Below are positions 24,943 to 33,185 of a DNA stretch of 64,000 nt, in pieces. The stretch is from assembly GCF_016907515.1 (NCBI RefSeq), contig NZ_JAFBBY010000001.1:2108001-2172000 (forward strand). The letters are read 5' to 3'. Origin of the DNA: Nocardioides nitrophenolicus (GTDB lineage: Bacteria; Actinomycetota; Actinomycetes; Propionibacteriales; Nocardioidaceae). Below the pieces are notes generated by a model. That model was not told the DNA's origin. It saw nothing but the letters and a program-made list of their open reading frames with translations, and did no database searches. Numbering within the stretch: the first letter of the stretch is position 1; each line of letters opens with the position of its first letter. The position numbers and the translations under genes are program-made.

Positions 24943-26172
24943 TCAGCCGTGGCAGTCGGCGTTGACCCGGAACGCGAGCGCGAGGGCGCGCAGCTTCAGG
25001 CCGAGATGGAGGGCGAGCCGGTCGTCCCCGTCCTGGAGGCTGCGCCCGGTGACCTGCTCGATCCGCCGGAGCCGCTGGTAGAGCGTCGCGCGGTGGATGC
25101 ACAGCGCGTCGGCGGCCTCCTGGGCGCTGCCGCCGAGGTCGAAGAAGGTGGTGAGAGTGGCGATCAGGACGCCGTGCACGTCGGCCTCCTCGAGGGCGAC
25201 GAGGTCCGGGGTGCGCGCGGCCTCGGCCAGGTCGTCGGGGGCGAGGGTGACCAGGAGCTCGTAGGGTCCGAGCTCGCCCCACCGCGCGATGGTGCCGACG
25301 CCGGGCACGAGCACCGCCGTGCGGGCGGCGCGGACCGCCTTGCGATACGAGTCGGCGACCTCGTCGAGCCGCTCGACGGTCGGTCCCAGGCCGAAGACCA
25401 GGGTGGACCGGCCGCGGGTGAGGTGCTTGAACCGGATCGCGATCCGGTCGGTGACGGCGTCCACGAGCTCCCGGGTCGGTGGCCGCCGCAGGGCGAGCAG
25501 GAGCCAGGCCCGGGACGGGTTCGTCGCGAGCAGCGCGACATCGGGGACCGCCCGGCTGCCCTCCTCGACCGCCGCCTCGAGCTCGACCTCCCGCTCGGCG
25601 AGCGGCTCGCCGTCGGGCAGGCACTGCACTGCCAGCACGGCGAGGTGGAGCGGGCTGTCGGGGAACAGCTCCTCCGCGCGCAGGTCGTCGATCGCCTGCG
25701 ACCGGATCATCGTGTCGGGCGAGACCAGGTCGCGCAGGATGGACTCGTGCCGGGCCTGCGAGCGCTGGCGCACCAGCAGCCTGCGGTACAGCACGGTGCC
25801 GGCCCGCTCGGCGGCCTCGACCGCCGCGGCGACGTCGGCGTCGCTGAGCGTGCCGCCGCGGTCGAGCAGCCACAGGTAGCCGAGCAGCTGACCCTGGCAG
25901 CGCACGGGCGCGCAGAGCCGGGGCGTGGCGTCGTGCATGCCCAGCTCGAGCCGGCCCGGCTCGGTCCACTGGGCCACCCCGTGGGTCAGGATCTGCTCGA
26001 CGATCTCGGGCGGCACGGTCCGGTTGAGGACCGAGTCGATCCGCACCGGGTCCTCGTCGCCGAAGTGCCGGCTCGCGGCCAGCAGCCGGATGCCGGGATC
26101 GTCGATCGCCACCGAGCGCTCCAGCCGCTCGGCGAGCTCGTCGACGATGGCCTGCAGCTCGTCCTCGGCCAT
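24943..26172 (-). CDS. PucR/CdaR-family transcriptional regulator
   Basis: A 409-residue protein with a GAF-like N-terminal part (about residues 1-140), a central GGDEF-like CdaR domain and a C-terminal PucR HTH (ALCIHRATLYQRLRRIEQVT, followed by GRSLQDGDDRLALHLGLKLR). PucR-family proteins control purine, proline, GABA and other nitrogen-compound catabolism, normally by responding to the substrate. It is encoded immediately upstream of, and in the same direction as, the importer and enzyme genes, and is the obvious candidate to switch them. It ends 176 bp before the binding-protein start, so it may also be co-transcribed with part of the cluster. Confidence 0.85.
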   Translation of the reverse strand: MAEDELQAIVDELAERLERSVAIDDPGIRLLAASRHFGDEDPVRIDSVLNRTVPPEIVEQILTHGVAQWTEPGRLELGMHDATPRLCAPVRCQGQLLGYLWLLDRGGTLSDADVAAAVEAAERAGTVLYRRLLVRQRSQARHESILRDLVSPDTMIRSQAIDDLRAEELFPDSPLHLAVLAVQCLPDGEPLAEREVELEAAVEEGSRAVPDVALLATNPSRAWLLLALRRPPTRELVDAVTDRIAIRFKHLTRGRSTLVFGLGPTVERLDEVADSYRKAVRAARTAVLVPGVGTIARWGELGPYELLVTLAPDDLAEAARTPDLVALEEADVHGVLIATLTTFFDLGGSAQEAADALCIHRATLYQRLRRIEQVTGRSLQDGDDRLALHLGLKLRALALAFRVNADCHG

Positions 26173-26229
26173 GGCCGCTCCTTCCCCTGTGGCGACGCGC
26201 TCATGGTAGGCCGCCCGCAGCCCCGGCCC

Positions 26230-27621
26230 TCAGGCGTGCGCGTGCAGCGGTTTGCCCGCCAGCACCAGGGCGGCCTCGCCCAGCGCCTCGTTCTGGGTCG
26301 GGTGCGCGTGGATCAGGGCGGCCACGTCCTCGGGGTGCGCGTCCCACCCGACGATGAGCGCCGCCTCGCCGACCTGCTCGCCCATCCGGCTGCCGATCAT
26401 GTGGATGCCGACGACCGGACCGTCCTTGACCCGCACCAGCTTGACGCTGCCGGTGGTCCGCAGGATCTGGCTGCGGCCGTTGCCGCCGAGGTTGTAGTCG
26501 GCGACCTCGACCGCGTCGGCGCCGTACTGCTCGCGCGCCTGGGGCTCGGTGAGCCCGACGCTGGCGAGCTCGGGCTCGCAGTAGGTGACCCGGGGGATGG
26601 TGAGGTCCCGGACCGGCTGCGGGGCCAGGCCGGCGATCTCCTCGGCCACGAAGATGCCGTGGGCGAAGCCGCGGTGGGCCAGCTGCAGGCCGGGGACGAG
26701 GTCGCCCACGGCGTAGATGCCCGGTACGCCGGTCGCGAGCCTCTCGTCGGTCACCACCCAGCCGCGGTCGAGCCGGACCCCGGCCTCGGCGAAGCCGAGA
26801 TCCGCCGTGCGGGGCGCGCGTCCGACGGCGACCAGCACCACGTCGGCGTCGAGGGACGAGCCGTCCTCGAGGGTGACCGTCGCGCCGTCCGCGCCCTGCT
26901 CGACGCCCGTCGTACGGATGCCGGTGCGGAAGGCGATGCCGCGCTTGCGGAAGGCCCGCTCGAGTTGGCGGGACAGGGCCGGGTCCTCCAGCGGCACCAG
27001 GGTCGGCAGCGCCTCGACCACGGTCACCTCGACGCCGAACGAGCGCCACACGCTGGCGAGCTCGACGCCGATCACCGAGCCGCCGATGACGACGGCGCGC
27101 TCGGGCAGCTCGGGCAGCCGCAGCGCCTCGTCGGAGGTGATCACCCGGCCCCCGATCTCCAGTCCGGGCAGGGTACGCGCGAAGGAGCCGGTCGCGAGCA
27201 CCACGTGGCGGCCCTGGTACCGGTCGCCGGCGACCTCGACGACGCCGCCTCCCTCGGGCAGCGCCTCCGCGAGCCGGCCGGCGCCCTCGACCAGCACGAC
27301 GCCGGCGGACTTCACCAGCCCCTGCAGGCCCTGGTACAGCCGGCCGACGACGGCGTCCTGGTACGCGTGCACGCCCGGCAGGTCGATGCCGTCCAGCGTC
27401 GCCCGGACGCCGAAGGCCGTCGCCTCGCGCGCGGCGTCGGCCACCTCGGCGGCATGCAGCAGCGCCTTCGTCGGGATGCAGCCGCGGTGCAGGCAGGTGC
27501 CGCCCAGCCGGTCCTTCTCGACCAGAGCGACGCTCAGGCCGAGCTGGCTCGCGCGGAGCGCGGTCGCGTATCCGCCGCTCCCCCCGCCGAGGACGACGAC
27601 GTCGAAGGTGGTGGTGGTCAT
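26230..27621 (-). CDS. lpdA: Dihydrolipoyl dehydrogenase (E3)
   Basis: A 463-residue flavoprotein that reoxidises the lipoyl group of E2 with NAD+. Visible are the FAD fold VVLGGGSGGYATALRASQLG, the redox-active disulfide GGTCLHRGCIPTKALLHAAE, the NAD-binding VVIGGSVIGVELASVWRSFG, the second FAD motif YAVGDLVPGLQLAHRGFAHG and the C-terminal active-site base in ALIHAHPTQNEALGEAAL (His-Pro-Thr with the downstream Glu). Encoded 10 bp behind the small ACT-like gene as the last gene of the branched-chain operon, so it is a dedicated E3 and not the general housekeeping one, although it may serve both. Confidence 0.92.
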   Translation of the reverse strand: MTTTTFDVVVLGGGSGGYATALRASQLGLSVALVEKDRLGGTCLHRGCIPTKALLHAAEVADAAREATAFGVRATLDGIDLPGVHAYQDAVVGRLYQGLQGLVKSAGVVLVEGAGRLAEALPEGGGVVEVAGDRYQGRHVVLATGSFARTLPGLEIGGRVITSDEALRLPELPERAVVIGGSVIGVELASVWRSFGVEVTVVEALPTLVPLEDPALSRQLERAFRKRGIAFRTGIRTTGVEQGADGATVTLEDGSSLDADVVLVAVGRAPRTADLGFAEAGVRLDRGWVVTDERLATGVPGIYAVGDLVPGLQLAHRGFAHGIFVAEEIAGLAPQPVRDLTIPRVTYCEPELASVGLTEPQAREQYGADAVEVADYNLGGNGRSQILRTTGSVKLVRVKDGPVVGIHMIGSRMGEQVGEAALIVGWDAHPEDVAALIHAHPTQNEALGEAALVLAGKPLHAHA

Positions 27622-27631
27622 GACTGGCCTC

Positions 27632-27946
27632 TCAGTGATGGTGGGCGGGGAGGGTCTCGGACGCCCGGGCAGGGACGGTCCGCTCGACCCGGTAGACGTC
27701 GAGGATCCGGTCGAGCAGCCGGTGGGCGCGGTCGAGGTCGCTCTCGTGCGTCCCGGCCAGCTCCACGCCGATCCGCATCACCGGCCCCGGGACCCGCTCC
27801 AGGCCCGGCACCTCGCGGTGGTCGAAGGCGTCGAGGTCCGCGACCAGCCGCGCCACGGCGTACTGACGCACCGTGAGCGTCTGCAGCACCCGCGAGCACA
27901 CCGCGAGGTCCGCGCGCGCGTAGACCGTCAGCGTCACCGGGCTCAT
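27632..27946 (-). CDS. Small ACT-like protein inside the branched-chain dehydrogenase operon
   Basis: A 104-residue protein starting at ATG 27946, which forms an ATGA overlap with the E2 stop. The sequence SPVTLTVYARADLAVCSRVL, then QTLTVRQYAVARLVADLDAF and MRIGVELAGTHESDLDRAHR, LLDRILDVYRVER, follows the beta-alpha-beta-beta-alpha-beta pattern of ACT domains and resembles the N-terminal ACT domain of acetolactate synthase small subunits, which binds valine. This is my structural reading, not a proven homology. It sits between E2 and E3 genes and overlaps E2, so it is made in step with the complex; a role in sensing a branched-chain amino acid or ketoacid is plausible. Confidence 0.6.
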   Translation of the reverse strand: MSPVTLTVYARADLAVCSRVLQTLTVRQYAVARLVADLDAFDHREVPGLERVPGPVMRIGVELAGTHESDLDRAHRLLDRILDVYRVERTVPARASETLPAHHH

Positions 27947-29184
27947 GCCAGCGCGAAGGCCTCGCTGGGGTCGGCGAGCAGCCGGCCCAGCGTCGCCAGG
28001 ACGTTGGAGCCGAGCTCGCCGTCGACCAGGCGGTGGTCGAAGGACAGCGCGAGCTGGGTGACCTTGCGGACCTCGATCCGGCCGTCGACGACCCACGGCA
28101 TGTCACGGACGTTGCCGAACGCGAGGATGGCGGCCTCGCCCGGGTTGAGGATCGGCGTACCGGTGTCGACGCCGAGGGCGCCGATGTTGGTGATCGTGAT
28201 GGTGCCGCGCGCCATCTGCTCCGGCGAGGTCTTGCCGGCGCGGGCCGTGGTGACCAGGTCCTCGATCGCCTCGGCGAGCTCGCGCAGCGCCATCCGGTCG
28301 GCGTCCTTGACATTGGGCACGATCAGGCCGCGGGGCGTGGCGGCCGCCAGGCCGAGGTTCACGTACCTCGGCTCGACGATCTCCTGCGCGGTCTCGTCCC
28401 ACCGGGCGTTGATGCCCGGGTACTGACGGATGGTGAGCAGCAGCGCCTTGGCGACCAGGACCAGCGGGGTCAGCCGGACGCCGCTCCAGCGCCGGTCGGC
28501 CTTGAGCCGCGCGAGCAGGTTCATCGTCTCGGTGACGTCGACGGTCAGGAACTCGGTCACGTGCGGGGCCGTGAACGCCGAGGCCGTCATCGCCGCGGCG
28601 GTCGCCTTGCGCACCCCCTTGATCGGCGTACGGACCTCGCGGTCGGACGCCGTCACGACGACGGGGGTGGTTGCGGCTGCCTCGACATCGGCGCGGGAGA
28701 TGACCTCGCTGTCCGAGGGCCGCACCGTCGCCAGGTCGACGCCCAGCTGGCGGGCGAGGAAGCGCACGGGCGGCTTGGCCCGGGGCGCGGACTGCGGCGC
28801 GGGTGACGAGGTGACGGGCTCAGGAGTGGGCGCCGGGGCCTCCGGCCGGCGGGACAGCCGCCGGGTCCGGGCGACGGCCGGGGCCGGCCCGGTCCCGACC
28901 AGCACAAGCGGCTGCTCCTCGTCGGCGCCTACCTCCGCGTCGGCCTCGGAGCCGTCGGCGATGCTGACGATGACGGTGCCGACGGCGACGGTCTGCCCGA
29001 CCTCGACGTGCAGCGCGGTGATGGTGCCCGCCGCCGGCGACGGCAGCTCCACGACCGACTTCGCCGTCTCGATCTCGACGAGCGGCTGGTTGACCTCGAC
29101 GACGTCGCCGACGCCGACGTGCCACGCCAGGATGTCGGCCTCGGTCAGTCCCTCGCCGACGTCGGGAAGCTTGAAGTCGAGCAC
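27943..29184 (-). CDS. bkdC: Branched-chain 2-oxoacid dehydrogenase E2, dihydrolipoamide acyltransferase
   Basis: A 413-residue E2 subunit. Residues about 1-80 are one lipoyl domain (LPDVGEGLTEADILAWHVGV; lipoyl-lysine in EIETAKSVVELPSPAAGTI). A Pro/Ala-rich linker leads to a peripheral-subunit-binding domain (PPVRFLARQLGVDLATVRPS) and then the catalytic acyltransferase domain, ending in QLALSFDHRLVDGELGSNVL with the active-site HxxxDG. It transfers the acyl group made by E1 to CoA. The stop is shared with the start of the ACT-like gene; the E1 beta stop lies 12 bp upstream. Confidence 0.92.
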   Translation of the reverse strand: MLDFKLPDVGEGLTEADILAWHVGVGDVVEVNQPLVEIETAKSVVELPSPAAGTITALHVEVGQTVAVGTVIVSIADGSEADAEVGADEEQPLVLVGTGPAPAVARTRRLSRRPEAPAPTPEPVTSSPAPQSAPRAKPPVRFLARQLGVDLATVRPSDSEVISRADVEAAATTPVVVTASDREVRTPIKGVRKATAAAMTASAFTAPHVTEFLTVDVTETMNLLARLKADRRWSGVRLTPLVLVAKALLLTIRQYPGINARWDETAQEIVEPRYVNLGLAAATPRGLIVPNVKDADRMALRELAEAIEDLVTTARAGKTSPEQMARGTITITNIGALGVDTGTPILNPGEAAILAFGNVRDMPWVVDGRIEVRKVTQLALSFDHRLVDGELGSNVLATLGRLLADPSEAFALA

Positions 29185-29196
29185 GGTACGGATCTC

Positions 29197-30171
29197 CTAG
29201 AAGTTGAGGCTGGTCTCGACGGCCTCGAGCACGCGGTCGACGTCCGGCAGGAAGTCGCTCTCCAGGTGCGCGGGCGGGTACGGCAGGTTGTAGGCGCCGA
29301 CCCGCAGCACGGGGGCCTCGAGGTCGTAGAAGCACGACTCGGTGATCGTGGCGGCGATCTCGGCGCCGATGCCGAGGAAGGTCGACGCCTCGTGGACGAC
29401 GACCACCCGGTGCGACTCGGCGGCCACCTTGCGCAGCGTGGCGACGTCCAGCGGCGAGAGCGTGCGCAGGTCGACGACGCCGACGGAGAAGCCGTCCTCG
29501 CGGGCCGCGTCGGCGGCGGCGAGGGCGGTGGCCACGGTCGGCCCGTGGGCCACGAGCGTGCAGTCGCTGCCGTCCCGCAGCACGGCGGCCTCGTGCAGCG
29601 AGCGGGTCGGCTCGTCCTCGACCTCGCCCTTGTCCCAGTAGCGCCGCTTGGGCTCGTAGAAGACGACCGGGTCGTCGGAGGCGATCGCCTGCTGGATCAT
29701 GTGGAAGGCGTCGTCGGGGTTGGCGCACGACACCACCCGCAGTCCGGCCGTGTGCGCGAAGTAGGCCTCGTTGGACTCCGAGTGGTGCTCGACGGCCCCG
29801 ATCCCGCCCCCCACCGGGATCCGGATCACGATCGGCAGCGCCAGCCGGCCCTGCGAGCGGGCGCGCATCTTGGCGAGCTGGCTGACGATCTGGTCGAACG
29901 CGGGATAGACGAAGCCGTCGAACTGGATCTCGCAGACCGGCCGGTAGCCGCGCAGCGCCAGGCCGATGGCGGTGCCGACGATGCCGGACTCGGCGAGCGG
30001 GGTGTCGACGACCCGGTCGGCGCCGAACTCGGCCGCCAGGCCGTCGGTCACCCGGAAGACGCCGCCGAGGGTGCCGACGTCCTCGCCCATCACCACGACC
30101 TTGTCGTCGTGGGCCATGGCCGCGCGCAGGCCGGCGTTGATCGCCGCGCCGAGCGAGTACCTGGTCGCCAT
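29197..30171 (-). CDS. bkdB: Branched-chain 2-oxoacid dehydrogenase E1 component, beta subunit
   Basis: A 324-residue transketolase-like E1 beta subunit. Family motifs: DDKVVVMGEDVGTLGGVFRV (the Glu that activates thiamine diphosphate), DTPLAESGIVGTAIGLALRG, CEIQFDGFVYPAFDQIVSQL, GGGIGAVEHHSESNEAYFAH and RVVSCANPDDAFHMIQQAIA. The ATG at 30171 lies one base past the E1 alpha stop and gives the standard length; the longer upstream frame is rejected. It forms the alpha2-beta2 heterotetramer with the neighbouring subunit and decarboxylates ketoacids from valine, leucine and isoleucine. Confidence 0.92.
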   Translation of the reverse strand: MATRYSLGAAINAGLRAAMAHDDKVVVMGEDVGTLGGVFRVTDGLAAEFGADRVVDTPLAESGIVGTAIGLALRGYRPVCEIQFDGFVYPAFDQIVSQLAKMRARSQGRLALPIVIRIPVGGGIGAVEHHSESNEAYFAHTAGLRVVSCANPDDAFHMIQQAIASDDPVVFYEPKRRYWDKGEVEDEPTRSLHEAAVLRDGSDCTLVAHGPTVATALAAADAAREDGFSVGVVDLRTLSPLDVATLRKVAAESHRVVVVHEASTFLGIGAEIAATITESCFYDLEAPVLRVGAYNLPYPPAHLESDFLPDVDRVLEAVETSLNF

Positions 30172-30172
30172 C

Positions 30173-31294
30173 TCAGGCCACCGCCCGATCACGGCGAGCC
30201 ACGAACGCGGCCCGCTCCTCGGCCATGACCGGATGGGGCTCGGCGTAGGTCTGGTCGAACACCGACGCGAGGTCCTCGCCGTGCAGCGCCCGGCACTGCT
30301 CCCGGACGGTCGCCGCGAAGGCGTCGGCGCGGGCCGCGAGATCCGCGAAGTGCGCCTCCTCCACGCCTACTCCGCGCAGGAAGCGCTCCAGGCGGACGAC
30401 GGGGTCCTTGGCCAGCCACTGCTGCTGCTCGTCGTCGGTGCGGTAGCGCTGCGGGTCGTCGGAGCTGGAGTGACCGGCGAGCCGGTAGGTCCGCGCCTCG
30501 ACCAGCGCCGGGCCGACGCCTCGGCGGACCTGCTCCGCGGCGTACCGGGTCACGGCGTGCACGGCCATCGCGTCGTTGCCGTCGACGTGGTAGCCGGTCA
30601 CGCCGAAGCCCGCCGCGCGCACGTGGAGCGGGGTCCGCATCTGGGTGTCGGTGGGGGTCGAGATCGCCCACTGGTTGTTCTGGCAGAAGAAGAGCACCGG
30701 CAGCGACGAGGCCGCGGCCCAGTTGAGCGCCTCGTTGACGTCGCCCTGGCTCGCCGCACCGTCGCCGAAGTAGGTGAGGACCACCTCGTCGGCCCCGTCC
30801 ATGCGTACGCCGGCGGCGTACCCGGTCGCGTGCAGGGTCTGGGTGCCGAGCACCAGGGAGTTGATGTGCACCTTCGACTCGGCCGGGTCCCAGCCGGAGT
30901 GGGACACCCCGCGCCACTGGCGCATGATGTCGGCCGGCGCGATCCGCCGGCACAGGGCGACGGCGTGCTCGCGGTAGCTCGGGAAGATCATGTCGGTGTC
31001 GCGCACGGCGCGCACCGATCCGACCTGGGCCGCCTCCTGGCCCCAGCTCATCAGCCACAGGTGCAGCTCGCCCTGGCGCTGCAGCGCGAGCGCCTCGGAG
31101 TCGAGCCGGCGCGCGAGCACCATGTCGGCGTGCATCTCCTGGGCGAGGTCGACGTCGATCCCGACCTGCACGCCGAGCGCGGTCGGCTCGCCGGCCTCGT
31201 CGATCAGCTGGAGCGGCGGGGTGGCGCGCGGGTCGTCCTGGCGCGCCTCGAGCACGGTGGCGAGGGCGGTGGGCGGGGGCACGGTGAGGGTCAT
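30173..31294 (-). CDS. bkdA: Branched-chain 2-oxoacid dehydrogenase E1 component, alpha subunit
   Basis: A 373-residue thiamine-diphosphate-dependent subunit. It contains the GDG...N cofactor motif (LTYFGDGAASQGDVNEALNW, then VLFFCQNNQWAISTPTDTQM), the substrate-region SWGQEAAQVGSVRAVRDTDM and IFPSYREHAVALCRR, and the phosphorylation-loop equivalent RTYRLAGHSSSDDPQRYRTD. The true start is ATG 31294, which overlaps the amino acid dehydrogenase stop (ATGA); the frame runs further upstream without meaning. The lineage (branched-chain and not pyruvate) is supported mainly by the dehydrogenase gene fused in the operon and the Lrp regulator. Confidence 0.9.
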   Translation of the reverse strand: MTLTVPPPTALATVLEARQDDPRATPPLQLIDEAGEPTALGVQVGIDVDLAQEMHADMVLARRLDSEALALQRQGELHLWLMSWGQEAAQVGSVRAVRDTDMIFPSYREHAVALCRRIAPADIMRQWRGVSHSGWDPAESKVHINSLVLGTQTLHATGYAAGVRMDGADEVVLTYFGDGAASQGDVNEALNWAAASSLPVLFFCQNNQWAISTPTDTQMRTPLHVRAAGFGVTGYHVDGNDAMAVHAVTRYAAEQVRRGVGPALVEARTYRLAGHSSSDDPQRYRTDDEQQQWLAKDPVVRLERFLRGVGVEEAHFADLAARADAFAATVREQCRALHGEDLASVFDQTYAEPHPVMAEERAAFVARRDRAVA

Positions 31295-32400
31295 CGCTGC
31301 TCCTGCCGGTCGGACTCCCGCGCCGCGTCGAGGCGGCCGGCGACGACCCGCCGGGCCGCCTCCCAGGTGGTGACGTCCTGGTCGACCGCGAGGTGGAGGA
31401 TCTCGCGGGTGGTGTCCGCCACCCGTCGTACCTTGGCCTCGACCTCGGCGGGTGTGGCGGCGGTCAGCTCGCTGCCCACCTGGATCAGGCCGCCCGCGTT
31501 CGCGACGTAGTCGGGCACCCACTGGATACGACGCTGCCGCAGCAGCTCCGCCACGCCGCGGTGGAGCAGCTGGTTGTTGGCCGCACCGCACACGACGCGC
31601 GCCGACAGCGTCTCCGCCGTCCGCGGCGTGAGGCTGGCGCCGAGCGCGCACGGCGCATAGACGTCCAGGCTCTCGTCGAGCACCGACGAGACCCGCTCCA
31701 CGGCGGCGGAGCGCGCACCGATGCCGTCGAGCGCGTCCGGGCGCGGGTCGCTCACCACGACCCGGGCACCCGCGTCGAGGAGCATCTCGACCAGGTGCCG
31801 GCCGACCTTCCCGACCCCCTCGACCCCGACCCGGCGGTCGGCGACACCGCTCTCGCCCCAGGTCAGCGTCGCCGCGGCGGTGAGGGCGCTGAACACCCCC
31901 AGCGCGGTCGAGCGGCCGCTGTCCCCCGAGCCTCCGGCGCCGACGCTGCGTCCGACGACGTAGCGGCTGGTGCGCCCGATCACGTCGAGGTCGTCGGTCG
32001 TCGTACCCACGTCCGCGGCGGTGTAGTAGCGACCGGCCAGGGACTCGACGAAGCGTCCGTACGCCTCGAGCAGCTCCTCGGTGCGCGTGGTCGCCGGGTC
32101 GCCGATGATGACGGCCTTGGCGCCCCCGAGCGGCATCCCCGCGACGGCCGCCTTGTGGGTCATCCCCTCGGAGAGCCGCAGCACGTCGGTCAGGGCGTCG
32201 GACTCCTGCTGGTACGGGAAGAACCGGGTGCCCCCGAGGCCGGGGCCGAGCGTCGTGTCGTGCAGCGCGATGATCGCCCGCAGGCCGGTGCGCCGGTCGC
32301 GGCAGAAGACGACCTGCTCGTGCTCGGCGTCCCGCAGGTCGTCATTGCGCTCGAAGACCCCGAGGCGCTGGACCTGGCGTTCTTGTACTTCTGTGCTCAT
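31291..32400 (-). CDS. Leucine/valine-type amino acid dehydrogenase
   Basis: A 369-residue Glu/Leu/Phe/Val dehydrogenase, which deaminates a branched-chain amino acid to its ketoacid with NAD+. Key stretches: IALHDTTLGPGLGGTRFFPY, SEGMTHKAAVAGMPLGGAKA (both catalytic/substrate lysines), RYYTAADVGTTTDDLDVIGR, the Rossmann GVEGVGKVGRHLVEMLLDAG and VCGAANNQLLHRGVAELLRQ. Slightly longer than the bacillar leucine dehydrogenases but close to actinobacterial valine dehydrogenase. It is the first gene of the operon and delivers ketoacids straight to the E1 subunits encoded behind it. Start ATG 32400 with GAAGAGGG upstream. Confidence 0.9.
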   Translation of the reverse strand: MSTEVQERQVQRLGVFERNDDLRDAEHEQVVFCRDRRTGLRAIIALHDTTLGPGLGGTRFFPYQQESDALTDVLRLSEGMTHKAAVAGMPLGGAKAVIIGDPATTRTEELLEAYGRFVESLAGRYYTAADVGTTTDDLDVIGRTSRYVVGRSVGAGGSGDSGRSTALGVFSALTAAATLTWGESGVADRRVGVEGVGKVGRHLVEMLLDAGARVVVSDPRPDALDGIGARSAAVERVSSVLDESLDVYAPCALGASLTPRTAETLSARVVCGAANNQLLHRGVAELLRQRRIQWVPDYVANAGGLIQVGSELTAATPAEVEAKVRRVADTTREILHLAVDQDVTTWEAARRVVAGRLDAARESDRQEQR

Positions 32401-32527
32401 GGTGGAAGCCCTCTTCGAAGTGCACGACGTGGCTCGTGGCTCGTCGTTCCGTCAGTCCCAGTGGATCGCACTGGGCATTTCGATGAGAAGATTCCCGGGT
32501 TGTCGCTCAGCCGGTCAATAGATGGCC

Positions 32528-32544
32528 GCACAACTATGCACAAC
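32528..32544. promoter_or_regulatory. GCACAAC direct repeat, candidate Lrp-type site
   Basis: Two exact GCACAAC copies (32528-32534 and 32538-32544) are spaced 10 bp apart, one helical turn, in the 184-bp gap between the amino acid dehydrogenase and the divergent Lrp/AsnC gene. The surrounding 100 bp are visibly richer in A/T than the flanking genes. Binding by the adjacent regulator is inferred from position. Confidence 0.4.
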
Positions 32545-32584
32545 GCACCACTAAGCACCCACGAGACGCGCGGAGGCTGTCACC

Positions 32585-33112
32585 ATGCCAACCATCGATC
32601 GCCTGGACGCCGAGATCCTCCGGCTGCTGACCGACGACGCCCGGATGGGCGTCGCCGAGATGGCCGAGCGGCTGAGCGTCAGCCGCAACACCGTCCAGCA
32701 GCGGATGACCCGGCTGGTGGACCACGGGATCCTCAAGGGCTTCCGCCCCGTGATCGACCTGGCGGCGATCGGGATGCCGGTCGAGGCGCTGGTCAGCGTC
32801 GAGCTCGACCAGCGCCTGCTCGGCCCGATCGTGCGCGGCCTGGCCCAGCTCCCCGAGGTGATCGAGGTGAAGATCCAGGCCGGCCGCGAGGACATCCTGG
32901 TCCACGTCGCGATCAGCTCCCTGGAGGCCCTCCAGGTCCTCACCGCCTCCATCGTCGGCATCGAGGGGGTCCGCAAGACGAACTCCACCTTCTCGGTCGC
33001 CACCCCCGTGCCCTTCCGGGTGCAGCCGCTGCTCCACAAGCTCACCGAGGACACCGGGTGGGGCCGGTCGACCCCCGCTCCCGGGCCCGCGGGTGGGCGG
33101 CGACCGAGCTAG
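32585..33112 (+). CDS. Lrp/AsnC-family regulator of the branched-chain operon
   Basis: A 175-residue regulator: winged HTH at about residues 4-62 (LDAEILRLLTDDARMGVAEM, then RLSVSRNTVQQRMTRLVDHG) and a C-terminal RAM/Lrp ligand domain (LVSVELDQRLLGPIVRGLAQ, EDILVHVAISSLEALQVLTA). The start has GGAGG at 32572-32576. It is divergent from the amino acid dehydrogenase and E1/E2/E3 genes, the classic arrangement of BkdR, which is activated by branched-chain amino acids. About 20 residues of Pro/Gly-rich tail follow the domain. Function assigned by family plus position. Confidence 0.88.
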   Translation: MPTIDRLDAEILRLLTDDARMGVAEMAERLSVSRNTVQQRMTRLVDHGILKGFRPVIDLAAIGMPVEALVSVELDQRLLGPIVRGLAQLPEVIEVKIQAGREDILVHVAISSLEALQVLTASIVGIEGVRKTNSTFSVATPVPFRVQPLLHKLTEDTGWGRSTPAPGPAGGRRPS

Positions 33113-33142
33113 CCGACCCGGCAGAAAGTTGCGCCGGGTGGG

Positions 33143-33176
33143 CGCCGACCCGGCGCAAGTTCGCGCCGGGTCGGCG
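33143..33176. terminator. 14-bp stem hairpin, bidirectional terminator candidate
   Basis: An exact 14-bp stem (33143-33156 with 33163-33176) closes a 6-nt AAGTTC loop in the gap between the convergent Lrp and hemerythrin genes. A weaker, related hairpin (CCGACCCGGC ... GCGCCGGGTGG) lies directly before it at about 33114-33140. There is no U-tract, as is common in GC-rich actinobacteria. Confidence 0.65.
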
Positions 33177-33185
33177 GAGAGCGGG

